Positions 31,947 through 40,462 of a stretch of 50,573 nt of DNA are shown here, piece by piece; the first letter of the stretch is position 1, and the number at the start of each line of letters is the position of its first letter. The DNA is from DATJUF01 sp035524095. GTDB taxonomy: Bacteria > Desulfobacterota > Binatia > Binatales > Binataceae. The notes under the pieces were generated by a model that saw nothing but the letters and a program-made list of their open reading frames with translations, made no database searches and was not told where the DNA came from. The position numbers and the translations under genes are program-made. The stretch lies in NCBI GenBank assembly GCA_035524095.1, contig DATKPK010000268.1:1-50573 (forward strand). Direction: 5' to 3'.

Positions 31947-32771
31947 ATGATCGTCGGAATCGATATCGGTGGTTCAACCACGGACGCCGTGATCCTCGAC
32001 AACGGCGGCGTGAGTGTCGTCACGATTGAGGCTAACGATCCGGTCGCGGCCGCTGCAGGAGCGTTGGGAAAACTCGTCGAAACCTGCGGCCTCGAACTGG
32101 ACAGAGTCGAGCGAATCGCGGCTACCGGCGCGGGTTCCCGAGCGCTCGGCGAACGCTTATTCGGCCGGCAGATCGTCAAGGTCAACGAGTTCGACGCGAT
32201 CGGGATCGGTGGTACCTCGCTGGTCGGCAAGAAACGGGCGCTGGTCGTCTCGCTCGGCACCGGTACAGCGATCGTATCGGTCAATCCCGACAAGATTGAG
32301 CATGTCGGCGGCACCGGCCTGGGCGGCGGCACGTTGCGCGGCCTGGCTAAACATATGCTTGGCGTATCGACCTTCGAGACGTTAGAAACGCTGGCTGAAC
32401 GTGGCGATCTGAGCCGCGTCGATCTGACGGTGCGCGATATCGCGGGCGGCGCGATCGGCGACCTTCCGCCTGGTACAACGGCGTCAAACTTCGGCAAGAT
32501 TTCGGCTGACGCCACCGCCGATGACAAGGCGCTCGCGATTATGAACATGATCGTCGAAGTCGTGTCGGTCTTGAGTATCGCGTCCGCGCGGGCATGCGGA
32601 CAGGAGGACATCGTGCTGACTGGCAAACTCACGCGCATCTTCCGTTTCATGCAGAGTGCCAAGCGGCGCAATTTCCTGTGGCGTAATTTCGTAATCCCGG
32701 AACATGCGGATTATGCGACCGCCATCGGCGCGGCGCGCGCCTCGATGGGACAAAACGCGGCACGTTCCTAA
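31947..32771 (+). CDS. coaW: Type II pantothenate kinase
   Basis: ATP-dependent kinase of 274 residues phosphorylating pantothenate, the first step of coenzyme A synthesis. The N-terminal phosphate-1 motif is IVGIDIGGSTTDAVILD; later LVVSLGTGTAIVSV, GGTGLGGGTLRGLAK and the C-terminal IVLTGKLTR and ADYATAIGAARA segments match the eukaryotic-like PanK II fold rather than CoaA or CoaX. Length is close to that of the staphylococcal enzyme. Type II enzymes are often insensitive to CoA feedback. A long open frame on the opposite strand (31853-32671) has no protein signature. Confidence 0.9.
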   Translation: MIVGIDIGGSTTDAVILDNGGVSVVTIEANDPVAAAAGALGKLVETCGLELDRVERIAATGAGSRALGERLFGRQIVKVNEFDAIGIGGTSLVGKKRALVVSLGTGTAIVSVNPDKIEHVGGTGLGGGTLRGLAKHMLGVSTFETLETLAERGDLSRVDLTVRDIAGGAIGDLPPGTTASNFGKISADATADDKALAIMNMIVEVVSVLSIASARACGQEDIVLTGKLTRIFRFMQSAKRRNFLWRNFVIPEHADYATAIGAARASMGQNAARS

Positions 32772-32823
32772 TTTTGTTTCAGATCTAGGCCATTCGCGGG
32801 GGCTGAACTAGAATCCCGTTGAG

Positions 32824-35691
32824 ATGGCCTCGTTGAACGCAATTCGCGACGAACTCGAACGATCGATCGAGGGCGACGTTCTGTTCGATGCGGCTTCGCG
32901 CGCACTCTACTCGACCGACGCATCGAACTACCGCCGTGTGCCGCTAGGGGTAGTCAATCCTCGTCACGAGGGCGACGTTGAGCGCACCCTCCAACTGGCG
33001 CGCGAAAATCGTCTGCCGATTCTGCCACGCGGAGCCGGTACTGCACTCGCTGGACAGACTGCCAACACGGCGATCGTGCTGGACTTTTCGCGCTACATGA
33101 ATCGCGTCGTAACGATTAATCCGGAGCATAGCATCGCTTCCGTTGAACCTGGTCTTGTGCAATCCCATCTCGACGGAGCGCTGGCACCGTATGGCCTTTT
33201 TTTCGCGCCCGATCCCGCTACCAAGGATCGCTGCACACTCGGCGGCATGATCGGAAACAATTCATGCGGCGCGCACTCAGCGGCCTACGGCAAGACCGTC
33301 GATAATGTCGTCAGTCTCGACGCGATGCTCTATGACGGCACGCGTATCGCGCTCGGCGCAGGTGGCGAGGGCGAGTACGCCGCCGCCATCGCTGCGGGTG
33401 GCCATCTAGCAGAGGTCTATCGGAAGGCGCGAACACTGATCGACACATACGGCCCGTTGGTACGCGAAGGCTATCCGCAAATTCCACGGCGCGTGTCTGG
33501 CTATAATCTAGACGAACTATTGCCTGAACGCGGTTTTAATCTCGCCCGCGCGCTCGTGGGCTCCGAGGGTACGTTAGCGGTAATTCTGAAGGCAACCGTC
33601 CACGTGGTACCGAAACCGCAGCGACTTGCGCTGATCGTGCTCGGCTTTGAGGATGTATTTGTCGCCGCCGATCAAATGCCGTGGCTACTGAATCATCGGC
33701 CGGAAGCGCTGGAGGGTTTCGACGACCGTCTGCGGGAGTTTGCCAAAGTCAAAGGACTCGACGCAGTGCGCATGCTCCCGGATGGCCGCGCTTTTCTGAT
33801 TATCGAGTTAGGCGGTGCGAATGAAGATGAAGTCCGGGGGCGCGCCGATCGGTTAGTGCAGGAGGCGGCAAACAATCGCGCCTGCCTCGGCCAAACCGTC
33901 CTGCTTGATCGGGTGCATCAAGCAGCGGTTTGGGGCATGCGCGAATCCGGTCTCGGCGCGAGCGCTCTAATTCCCGGTAATCCGCGCACTTGGCCCGGCG
34001 CCGAGGATTGTGCAGTTCCGCCAGCCCGGCTCGGTGAGTATTTGCGCCGCTTCAAGCAGACGCTCGATCGCCATCAACTAGTTGCAGCGACTTATTATGG
34101 ACATTTCGGCGAAGGCTGCGTTCATTGCCGGATCAACTTTGATTTCTTTAGCAAGCCGGGACTCGCGACTTTCCGCGCTGCCATGACGGATATTGCTGAT
34201 TTGGTCGCCAAGTTCGGAGGATCGCTTTCAGGCGAGCATGGCGACGGACTGGCGCGATCGGAACTATTACCGAAGATTTTCGGCGATCACCTGCTAAACG
34301 CGTTTCGTGAATTCAAAGCGGTGTTCGATCCCGACCATAAGATGAATCCAGGGATCATTGTCGATCCGGAGCCAATTGATGCTCATCTGAAAGTGGGTAC
34401 TAACTATGCGCCTCGTGCGATTCATACTCATTTCGACTTCAGTGCCGAAGGCGGTCTGGCCGGGGCTTCGCTCAAATGCGTCGGGATCGGCAAATGCCGC
34501 AAAACCGGCAGCGGTACGATGTGTCCGTCGTACATGGGAACTGGCAACGAACTATATTCCACGCGCGGGCGGGCCCGCTTGATTCACGAATCGCTCACCG
34601 GCGATCTGCTGCCCAATGGCTTCAGCGACGACACACTTTACGAATCGCTCGAACTTTGCCTTTCGTGCAAGGCCTGCAAGAGCGAATGCCCGGCGTCAGT
34701 TGATATCGCCGCTTATCGCGCCGAATTTCTCGCTGGCTATTTTCAGAGTCATCGCCGGCCGTTGGCGCTGCGTTTCTTTGGACATATTCATGAGGCCGCC
34801 CGCCTCGCTTCGTTCTCACCGCGCATCGCAAATATCCTCTCGTCCGGTATCTCCGGGACCCTCATACGGCGCATGCTCGGATTCCATCCGGAACGTGATT
34901 TGCCACCTTTTGCGCCCATGACTTTCCGTAATTGGTTTCGTAAACACCCGCCGCTTAATCCGTCCGGGAGCGAAGTGCTTTTGTTTCCCGACACCTTCAG
35001 CAATTTCTTTGAACCCGATGTAGCAATCGCCGCAACTGAGGTAATCGAGCGGGCAGGGTTCCGCGTGCAGATCCCCGAACAAGATGTCTGCTGTGCACGG
35101 CCACTCTACGAACAGGGAATGCTCGACGAGGCACGCGCACGGATGCTGGAAACTGTTGCCGCGCTCAGGCCGTTCGTCAGACGCGGCATAAAGATAGTTG
35201 GCCTTGAACCTAGTTGCATTCTCACCTTTCGGGATGAGTTGCCAGCCCTGTTCCCGCACGTGGCCGACGTACGCGCGCTCGCAGATAACACCTTGATATT
35301 CGACGAATTCTTGACTGATAAGGCACCAGCCTCGATGCAACCTCAGATGCGCGGCCACGCACTAGTTCATGGCCATTGCCATCGCAAGGCGCTGGCTGGG
35401 ATGGCAAACGAGCTCGCGCTGCTTAGCCGCTCCTCAGATCTAACGGTCGTAGCTCCAGACGCTGGTTGCTGCGGGATGGCCGGTGCGTTCGGTTATGGAA
35501 AGGACCGTTTCGAACTTTCGCGCGTAATCGGCGAGCGCGTACTGCTCCCGGCCATCAATGCCAGCCCGGCTGGCACTACGATTATCGCGGATGGCTTCGC
35601 ATGCCGCTCGCAGATACGGCAGTTTTGCCCAGGCCGCCAGCCACTTCATCTAGCACAAGCGTTGAATCTCGCTGCTGCGCCATCCGCCTGA
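32824..35691 (+). CDS. FAD-linked oxidase fused to 4Fe-4S/CCG domains (YdiJ-like)
   Basis: Large flavin/iron-sulfur dehydrogenase of 955 residues. The FAD-binding PCMH domain starts near 35 with ILPRGAGTALAGQTAN and TLGGMIGNNSCGAHS; the FAD-oxidase C-terminal domain ends around 520 with GEHGDGLARS and a DPDHKMNPG segment. Two cysteine motifs follow: CVGIGKCRK with MCPSY near 554-573, and CLSCKACKSECP near 616-627. The C-terminal third holds CCG-type regions (VCCARPLYEQG and DAGCCGMAGAFGYGK). This order equals that of E. coli YdiJ, a D-2-hydroxyglutarate/D-2-hydroxyacid dehydrogenase. The precise substrate is not shown. It is 52 bases after coaW. Confidence 0.92.
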   Translation: MASLNAIRDELERSIEGDVLFDAASRALYSTDASNYRRVPLGVVNPRHEGDVERTLQLARENRLPILPRGAGTALAGQTANTAIVLDFSRYMNRVVTINPEHSIASVEPGLVQSHLDGALAPYGLFFAPDPATKDRCTLGGMIGNNSCGAHSAAYGKTVDNVVSLDAMLYDGTRIALGAGGEGEYAAAIAAGGHLAEVYRKARTLIDTYGPLVREGYPQIPRRVSGYNLDELLPERGFNLARALVGSEGTLAVILKATVHVVPKPQRLALIVLGFEDVFVAADQMPWLLNHRPEALEGFDDRLREFAKVKGLDAVRMLPDGRAFLIIELGGANEDEVRGRADRLVQEAANNRACLGQTVLLDRVHQAAVWGMRESGLGASALIPGNPRTWPGAEDCAVPPARLGEYLRRFKQTLDRHQLVAATYYGHFGEGCVHCRINFDFFSKPGLATFRAAMTDIADLVAKFGGSLSGEHGDGLARSELLPKIFGDHLLNAFREFKAVFDPDHKMNPGIIVDPEPIDAHLKVGTNYAPRAIHTHFDFSAEGGLAGASLKCVGIGKCRKTGSGTMCPSYMGTGNELYSTRGRARLIHESLTGDLLPNGFSDDTLYESLELCLSCKACKSECPASVDIAAYRAEFLAGYFQSHRRPLALRFFGHIHEAARLASFSPRIANILSSGISGTLIRRMLGFHPERDLPPFAPMTFRNWFRKHPPLNPSGSEVLLFPDTFSNFFEPDVAIAATEVIERAGFRVQIPEQDVCCARPLYEQGMLDEARARMLETVAALRPFVRRGIKIVGLEPSCILTFRDELPALFPHVADVRALADNTLIFDEFLTDKAPASMQPQMRGHALVHGHCHRKALAGMANELALLSRSSDLTVVAPDAGCCGMAGAFGYGKDRFELSRVIGERVLLPAINASPAGTTIIADGFACRSQIRQFCPGRQPLHLAQALNLAAAPSA

Positions 35692-35726
35692 ACAGCTATT
35701 TAGTTGTTAACTCAGAGGAGTCACTC

Positions 35727-36737
35727 ATGATGCGTCTCGGAATCACGTTACCCCTCGACGGATTTCAGAATAGTCACTTACCCGAACTTGCCCGTTATGC
35801 TGAAAGGCATGGCTTCACCGACGGATGGTCTTATGAGACTTTCGAGAGTGAGGCCATCGTTCCGCTCGCAGCAACCGCTGCCGCAACCGAACGGATGCGC
35901 CTTGGAACTGCGATCATCGCTGTCTTCACGCGGCCGCCTGCCCTGATTGCGCTGACTGCCGCCTCGCTGCAACGCGTTTCCGGGGGACGTTTCGTGCTGG
36001 GGCTCGGCATATCGACCAACACGATCGTCCAGCAATGGATGGGTATTCCCTTCGAGCATCCACTCACGCGGGTACGTGAAACCGTTGCAGCCGTGCGCGC
36101 GGCGTTCACAGGTGAGAAGGTCACGATGGACGGCAAGACAATCAAGATCAACGGCTTCCGGATGGCGAGTCGCGTCGATCCCGCTCCGCCTATCTATCTG
36201 GGCGCGCAGGGTACGCGTATGCTGCGGCTGGCCGGTGAGATTGGAGATGGTGCGATCGTCAACTACATCACGCCCGAGACCTTCCCTAAGATAATTCACC
36301 ATATCTACGATGGCGCGCGGGCGAGCGGGCGGCCTGATGCCAACATAGATATTGTGTGCCGGATGCTGGTGGCGGTCGATCAAGAAGAAGAAATCGTTCG
36401 TGAACGACTGCGCCGCGAGCTGACGGCCTATGTTACGGTCCCGCAATACAATCAGTATTTTCGGGAGATTGGATACGAGAACGAGGCCGCTGTCGCCTTC
36501 GACGCGTGGAATAGTGGCGACCGCAAACGCGCGCTGCAATCGATTCCCGATAGCATGATCGACGCTATCTACATTCACGGGACACCTGAGAAATGGGTCG
36601 CGCGTCTGCGTGATTACGAAAAGGCTGGGATCACAACGAGCACACTGCAAATCCAATCATTTGCGAAGTCACCGGAAGAGCGCCGCAAGCGCGTCTTGTC
36701 GGCGATAGAAGCAGTCGCAGGCGGCTGGCAGCGTTAG
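35727..36737 (+). CDS. LLM-class (F420-type) oxidoreductase
   Basis: Luciferase-like TIM-barrel oxidoreductase of 336 residues. Characteristic segments are MRLGITLPLDGFQ at the start, RMRLGTAIIAVFTRPPALIA, GGRFVLGLGIST and PPIYLGAQGTRMLRLAGEIGDG. The family mostly uses coenzyme F420, sometimes FMN; the cofactor is not proven by sequence here. I start at the first of two consecutive ATGs at 35727 with AGAGGAG seven bases upstream. The open frame extends back to 35466 but there it overlaps the FAD/Fe-S gene. Substrate unknown. Confidence 0.9.
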   Translation: MMRLGITLPLDGFQNSHLPELARYAERHGFTDGWSYETFESEAIVPLAATAAATERMRLGTAIIAVFTRPPALIALTAASLQRVSGGRFVLGLGISTNTIVQQWMGIPFEHPLTRVRETVAAVRAAFTGEKVTMDGKTIKINGFRMASRVDPAPPIYLGAQGTRMLRLAGEIGDGAIVNYITPETFPKIIHHIYDGARASGRPDANIDIVCRMLVAVDQEEEIVRERLRRELTAYVTVPQYNQYFREIGYENEAAVAFDAWNSGDRKRALQSIPDSMIDAIYIHGTPEKWVARLRDYEKAGITTSTLQIQSFAKSPEERRKRVLSAIEAVAGGWQR

Positions 36738-36761
36738 ATTTCCGTCCTATCAACTGCAGCA

Positions 36762-36793
36762 AACAAGGCGGACGCACAAGCGCCCGCCTTGTT
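36762..36793 (+). terminator. Terminator-like hairpin after the LLM gene
   Basis: AACAAGGCGG (36762-36771) is perfectly complementary to CCGCCTTGTT (36784-36793), with an inner CGC/GCG pair. The following sequence is only moderately T-rich. Confidence 0.65.
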
Positions 36794-36852
36794 CGCGTCT
36801 CACTCATTTTGGTGATGCCTGGTTCAAATAGTTCCGAATAATGACCCATTGA

Positions 36853-37487
36853 ATGAAGTTCTATCTAGTTATCATTCAGAAGGGTCATAAAACGAAACGA
36901 GGAACGGATGCGAACCGCATCAAAGCTCAGAGAACGGTGGCAATCACCATTATCGCCGTGGGACTCGGCTTTCCGGCTGCAAGTCCCGCGCAGGCCAAGA
37001 GTGCGATCGCCGTCAGGCATAAGGATAGTGGCGGGAGGGTCATTTATCAGTGTCGGCGCTAACTTCAGTTTCGATGGAAATACCACTGGCAACCGCGATA
37101 TCGAGACCGCTAACGGTAATATCAGCGGATCATACAGTCTCCAGGACCTGAACGAATATGTGGCGACCGCAACTACCTGCACCGCATCCGACAAGAGCGC
37201 CGGCCTTGTCTACGACCTGGTAGATGCGTACGAAGTAGCTACTAATCAGAAACTGGAGATCAGGTATGGAGCTTTCCGACAGTGGATCGCAATGTGTGAG
37301 TGATACCACCGGAGTGACGAGTGGTCAGCTTTCCTACACCATAATCGGAGGGACAGGCAGTTTCGCAGACGCATCAGGTTCCGGGACGACCACTTTTTCG
37401 TCGCAGATATTGAGCCTTCCAGGCTCGCCAGGCTACGGGATTTTTGGCTCCGTGCAATTCTCTACCTCCGCGACCATCACGCCGTAA
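36853..37487 (+). pseudogene. Secreted repeat-poor protein, broken by frameshifts
   Basis: Three consecutive open frames read like one exported protein of about 190 residues. Frame 1 carries a signal peptide (VAITIIAVGLGF, then PAASPAQAK) up to about 37035. Frame 2 then continues with GSFISVGANFSFDG and GLVYDLVDAYEVATNQ up to about 37265. Frame 3 finishes with LSDSGSQCVSDTTG and YTIIGGTGSFADASGSG to the stop at 37487. Both shifts go the same way (one base gained or two lost). A start at ATG 36908 would need one further shift. Either the gene is inactivated or the assembly has errors here. Family not recognised. Confidence 0.65.
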
Positions 37488-37588
37488 TCGAACTGCTTTA
37501 GTCACGTGCGGAAGCTACGTAGTAAGGGAGTCCGCGCAGACTTTGCAAATCGATTGAATAGCAGCCGCCCCCTGATCGGACTCTCTCA

Positions 37589-38719
37589 CTACTCGTCAGC
37601 TAAGCTGGCGACGCTGCGAAGAATCAAAGCGACCAGCTGCGCTTGACGAGTAGTCGCGGTCTTGGCTAGAGCGCTTTTCACCTGCGTCCGCACCGTATTC
37701 AGAGAGATCTGGTTTGCCGCGGCGATTTCGACAACCGTTCGTCCCTCAGCCAGCGCACGGGCGATCGCTGATTCCGCCCGAGTCGATCCTGAAGGGCTCA
37801 ATCAGAAAGCGAGGGATATTCAGGATCGCGAATGAAGAGGATCGCCGCCGGTTCCGGAGCTCCTATTCCGTTCATGGCCGACCGAAAAGGGGCAACCATA
37901 ATCGTCAATGGCAACCTTCCATCACGCTCAAGCGCCAGCATGCCACCTGCAGAACCCATCCGGCCCGCCGCCGTCTGGACCGCGCTACGAAGCAGCGGCC
38001 GAAGACGATCGCTGCCGAAACGATACGCGCTGGCGAGCCGCCCAGCCACGATACGAATCGCATCGCCTGCGCTGAGCAGTGTCTCCGCTCTCCGATTCGC
38101 ATAAATGACGCAACCCTCACCGTCAGTGACGATAGTCACTGTCCGTGAGCGGTCCAACGCCTCAAGTGTACCCTGCTGCTCGATTCCGGCTTCGTTCAGA
38201 CGGTAGCGCACCTGCAACGCCCGTTGGAGATGGGGCAGCAGCTGCTCCGCAAAACGCTTCTGTTCGGCTCGATATCGTCCGCTCGCGTGTGGCCGCTCGA
38301 TTCCTAGAGCTCCAAGGTGGCCGTCGGCAATCGGAAAAACAGAGCCTAGGACATAGAAGACCCGCCGCGCGAGCCAATCCTGGTAAAAGTCTGTGCGGAC
38401 GAACTCTTCGTCGCTAATCAAGTCGCCACTGGTCACTACCGATCCAAGCCCAACTTTTGCAGCGCGCTCAGCCCATGGATCATGCTGCCAATAATAGGCC
38501 TCATAATCAGCAATAGACTTCTCGTCGTAATTGTCGGTCATCCCAAGCAAGTGCGTGACTCGGGTTCGAGTCGCGCAAGTGGACGGCTGTGCTGGTTGAA
38601 TCGAATTGCTGGGAGATCTTCGTTGCGGTCTGCGGCCAAAGCGTGTCATCGAGCCCCGCGTCATAGAGCTGGCCAGTCAAATCCAGCAACCCGCTTTTTC
38701 GATTACTACCCGGTGCCAT
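37589..38719 (-). pseudogene. LuxR-family regulator broken by two frameshifts
   Basis: Three adjacent minus-strand frames make up one regulator. The first starts at ATG 38719 after GAGGTGAG and gives GLLDLTGQLYDAGLDDTLWP, running off at a shift near 38541-38555. The second (to 37798) gives DNYDEKSIADYEAYYWQHDPW, a ligand-binding-like region and ILFIRDPEYPSLSD before a stop. The third (37801-37589) gives the HTH domain, ARALAEGRTVVEIAAANQIS followed by LNTVRTQVKSALAKT. Put together the parts have the order and length of an intact LuxR regulator of about 375 residues. If real, the DNA-binding domain is no longer joined to the sensor. Confidence 0.75.
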
Positions 38720-38956
38720 CACTCACCTCGATAGCTAGCCGCTCGTTCAGTTTGGCGGACAAGGTATCTACTAACTGCTGTATGGACGAATGAGAAGCAA
38801 TTCTAGTTACAAAAGATATCAAACGGAATGGCAATCTCCGCCACCACCCTTTGACTGTTCGAAAGCGATGAAGCATCAACGATAGGAAGAAGCTTTAACC
38901 GACGAGTCTTTTCTGGAATACTTTTCGTGATTAACCATTCATTAAGGGGAGATAAG

Positions 38957-39223
38957 ATGATCCTGAGGCCGCTGCTTCTCCTGACGAGTCTGGTCATGAT
39001 CGCGGTTATGACCTTGAGCGCGGTCCCGCGCACCGCATACGCTAACAAAGTGGATTGCGGCAAGGTGATGACGGAAGTTGCGGCCGGCAAGAAGGCCAAA
39101 GATATCGCCAGCGACCTGAAGATCTCGACCTCGAGCGTCTACCGATGCAAGAAAAAGGCTAAGACTGAGGCAAAATCGGGGATGACGCCGTCCCCAGTCG
39201 CATCGCCGACGAAGCCGAAATAA
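38957..39223 (+). CDS. Small exported protein with resolvase-like HTH segment
   Basis: Protein of 88 residues with a clear signal peptide (about 1-29, LLLLTSLVMIAVMTLSAV then PRTAYA). The mature part, DCGKVMTEVAAGKKAKDIAS followed by DLKISTSSVYRCKKKAK, looks like the helix-turn-helix found in Hin-type recombinases and small transposase heads, flanked by two cysteines that could form a disulfide. The tail is Lys/Pro/Ser-rich. ATG 38957 has GGGGAG five bases upstream; a frame-compatible ATG at 38927 lacks this. A DNA-binding fold outside the cytoplasm is unexpected; the segment may serve another purpose. Function unknown. Confidence 0.72.
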   Translation: MILRPLLLLTSLVMIAVMTLSAVPRTAYANKVDCGKVMTEVAAGKKAKDIASDLKISTSSVYRCKKKAKTEAKSGMTPSPVASPTKPK

Positions 39224-39251
39224 TCTCTCTCTCGCCTTCAACCAGGCACCC

Positions 39252-39281
39252 AGCAACGTTCGTCCTAGCAACGTTCGTCCT
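39252..39281. repeat. Perfect 15-bp tandem repeat, two copies
   Basis: AGCAACGTTCGTCCT occurs at 39252-39266 and again directly at 39267-39281. The unit contains AACGTT. No gene covers it. Confidence 0.85.
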
Positions 39282-39391
39282 AGCGAGGCTCAACCCGGGA
39301 GAGGCGTCCGTTCGTTCACGGTCGATTGTCGGTGTCTTCGCCGAAGTAGTCCAAATTCAGTGAGAGATGTTGGATTAATTCAAGAAGCTAT

Positions 39392-39467
39392 TGGAGCGGG
39401 TGATCGGTTTCGAACCGACGACCTTGTGCTTGGCAAGCACACGCTCTACCAACTGAGCTACACCCGC
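39392..39467 (-). tRNA. tRNA-Gly (GCC)
   Basis: A 76-nt cloverleaf on the minus strand including an encoded CCA. Acceptor GCGGGTG/CACCCGC, D-arm GCTC-AGTTGGTA-GAGC, anticodon arm TGTGC-TTGCCAA-GCACA with anticodon GCC, variable AGGTC, and T-arm with TTCGAAA loop are all present. Confidence 0.96.
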
Positions 39468-39648
39468 TCGCCGAGGCCGTCCATCGCAGAGCCAAGATCG
39501 TTATCCGTCCGAGCGGTGCTTGTCAATTCACCTCGAGGTGATAGCAGGCTGAGTGGCAACTTGCAGGTGATTAGCGGAGCTGGAATCGGCCTTTGAAACG
39601 GTTCGGCGTGCACACGTTACGACTGCCATAAGCGCTCGACAGCTTCTG

Positions 39649-40236
39649 CTAGACGGCTAGACGGCCGACTGCGGGAAGTTCGGTAGGCGCTGGGATGGGT
39701 CCGAGCACCTTGACGAAGTACTCGACGCCCGACCATACGGTGACTATCGTCGCGATCCAAAGGACGAACATCCCAGCGGCGAAGAAATTAACGTGGAGAT
39801 AAGTGTAGCGGAGTAATAGGCCATGTAGCGCAACGGCCTGTAGAGCCATCTTGTATTTGCCCAATTCATCCGCGCCAATTATCCGGCCGCGAGCCGCAGC
39901 CCAGGTGCGCAATCCGGTGACGAGAACCTCACGCGAGATCAATACCGCAACGATCCAAATCGGTACGCGCGGCCCACGCGGCACCAGCGCGAGCATCACT
40001 AATGCGGCTGCGACAATAAGCTTATCTGCGAGGGGGTCCAGGAACTTGCCGAGGTCCGTGCCGGAACCATAGCTGCGCGCGATATAGCCGTCGAGAAAAT
40101 CCGTGATAGTAGCGAAAAAGAAAACTGCGGTTGCGAAGGCTGCCGCCAGCGGTCCCGGCCGCATCACGAGGTAGATCAGCAATGGCACCGTGGCCATGCG
40201 GATAAAGGTCAGAACGTTGGGTATCGTGAAGGTCAC
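39649..40236 (-). CDS. pgsA: CDP-diacylglycerol-glycerol-3-phosphate 3-phosphatidyltransferase
   Basis: Inner-membrane enzyme of 195 residues making phosphatidylglycerol phosphate. The CDP-alcohol phosphotransferase signature D49-G50-x2-A53-R54-x8-G63-x3-D67-x3-D71 is complete. Opening TIPNVLTFIRMATVPLLIYL and several hydrophobic helices fit PgsA. Length is normal for the family. It lies just downstream (in its own direction, upstream) of no obvious operon partner; tRNA-Gly follows on the same strand, about 180 bases beyond its stop. Confidence 0.93.
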   Translation of the reverse strand: MTFTIPNVLTFIRMATVPLLIYLVMRPGPLAAAFATAVFFFATITDFLDGYIARSYGSGTDLGKFLDPLADKLIVAAALVMLALVPRGPRVPIWIVAVLISREVLVTGLRTWAAARGRIIGADELGKYKMALQAVALHGLLLRYTYLHVNFFAAGMFVLWIATIVTVWSGVEYFVKVLGPIPAPTELPAVGRLAV

Positions 40237-40311
40237 GCGCCGAATTCGTTAGTTACACCGGCTATCCACGCTGTCAGGCCATCGCCACCCCTCAGGATCA
40301 GGATAGGCGAT

Positions 40312-40353
40312 GCGCCATGAGGGCGCAAACCAGTTTTCACGGTAACGCCGTGA
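40312..40353 (+). promoter_or_regulatory. Two small hairpins in the nadB leader
   Basis: GCGCC (40312-40316) pairs with GGCGC (40322-40326), and TCACGG (40337-40342) pairs with CCGTGA (40348-40353). They lie about 110 bases before the nadB start. No known NAD-riboswitch consensus was recognised. Confidence 0.3.
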
Positions 40354-40462
40354 GCTCAGCGAATTAACATTGAGTTCTTTCGAGCCGCCGCGCTGAAGCA
40401 ACTTGACTATGTGCGGGCCGCTCGCTTAGCGTCAAAGCAGGTGATGTAAGACGGCCAGATCA

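Noticed and set aside
31853..32671. Long open frame (272 codons) on the minus strand
   Set aside because: It lies fully opposite the pantothenate kinase gene, and its Ser/Pro/Arg/Thr-rich product is typical of antisense frames of high-GC genes.
35466..35726. N-terminal extension of the LLM oxidoreductase
   Set aside because: It overlaps the FAD/Fe-S gene in another frame; the downstream ATG has a strong ribosome-binding site and matches family N-termini.
35778..36656. Long minus-strand open frame (292 codons)
   Set aside because: Opposite the LLM oxidoreductase gene, which has clear family motifs; the antisense product has none.
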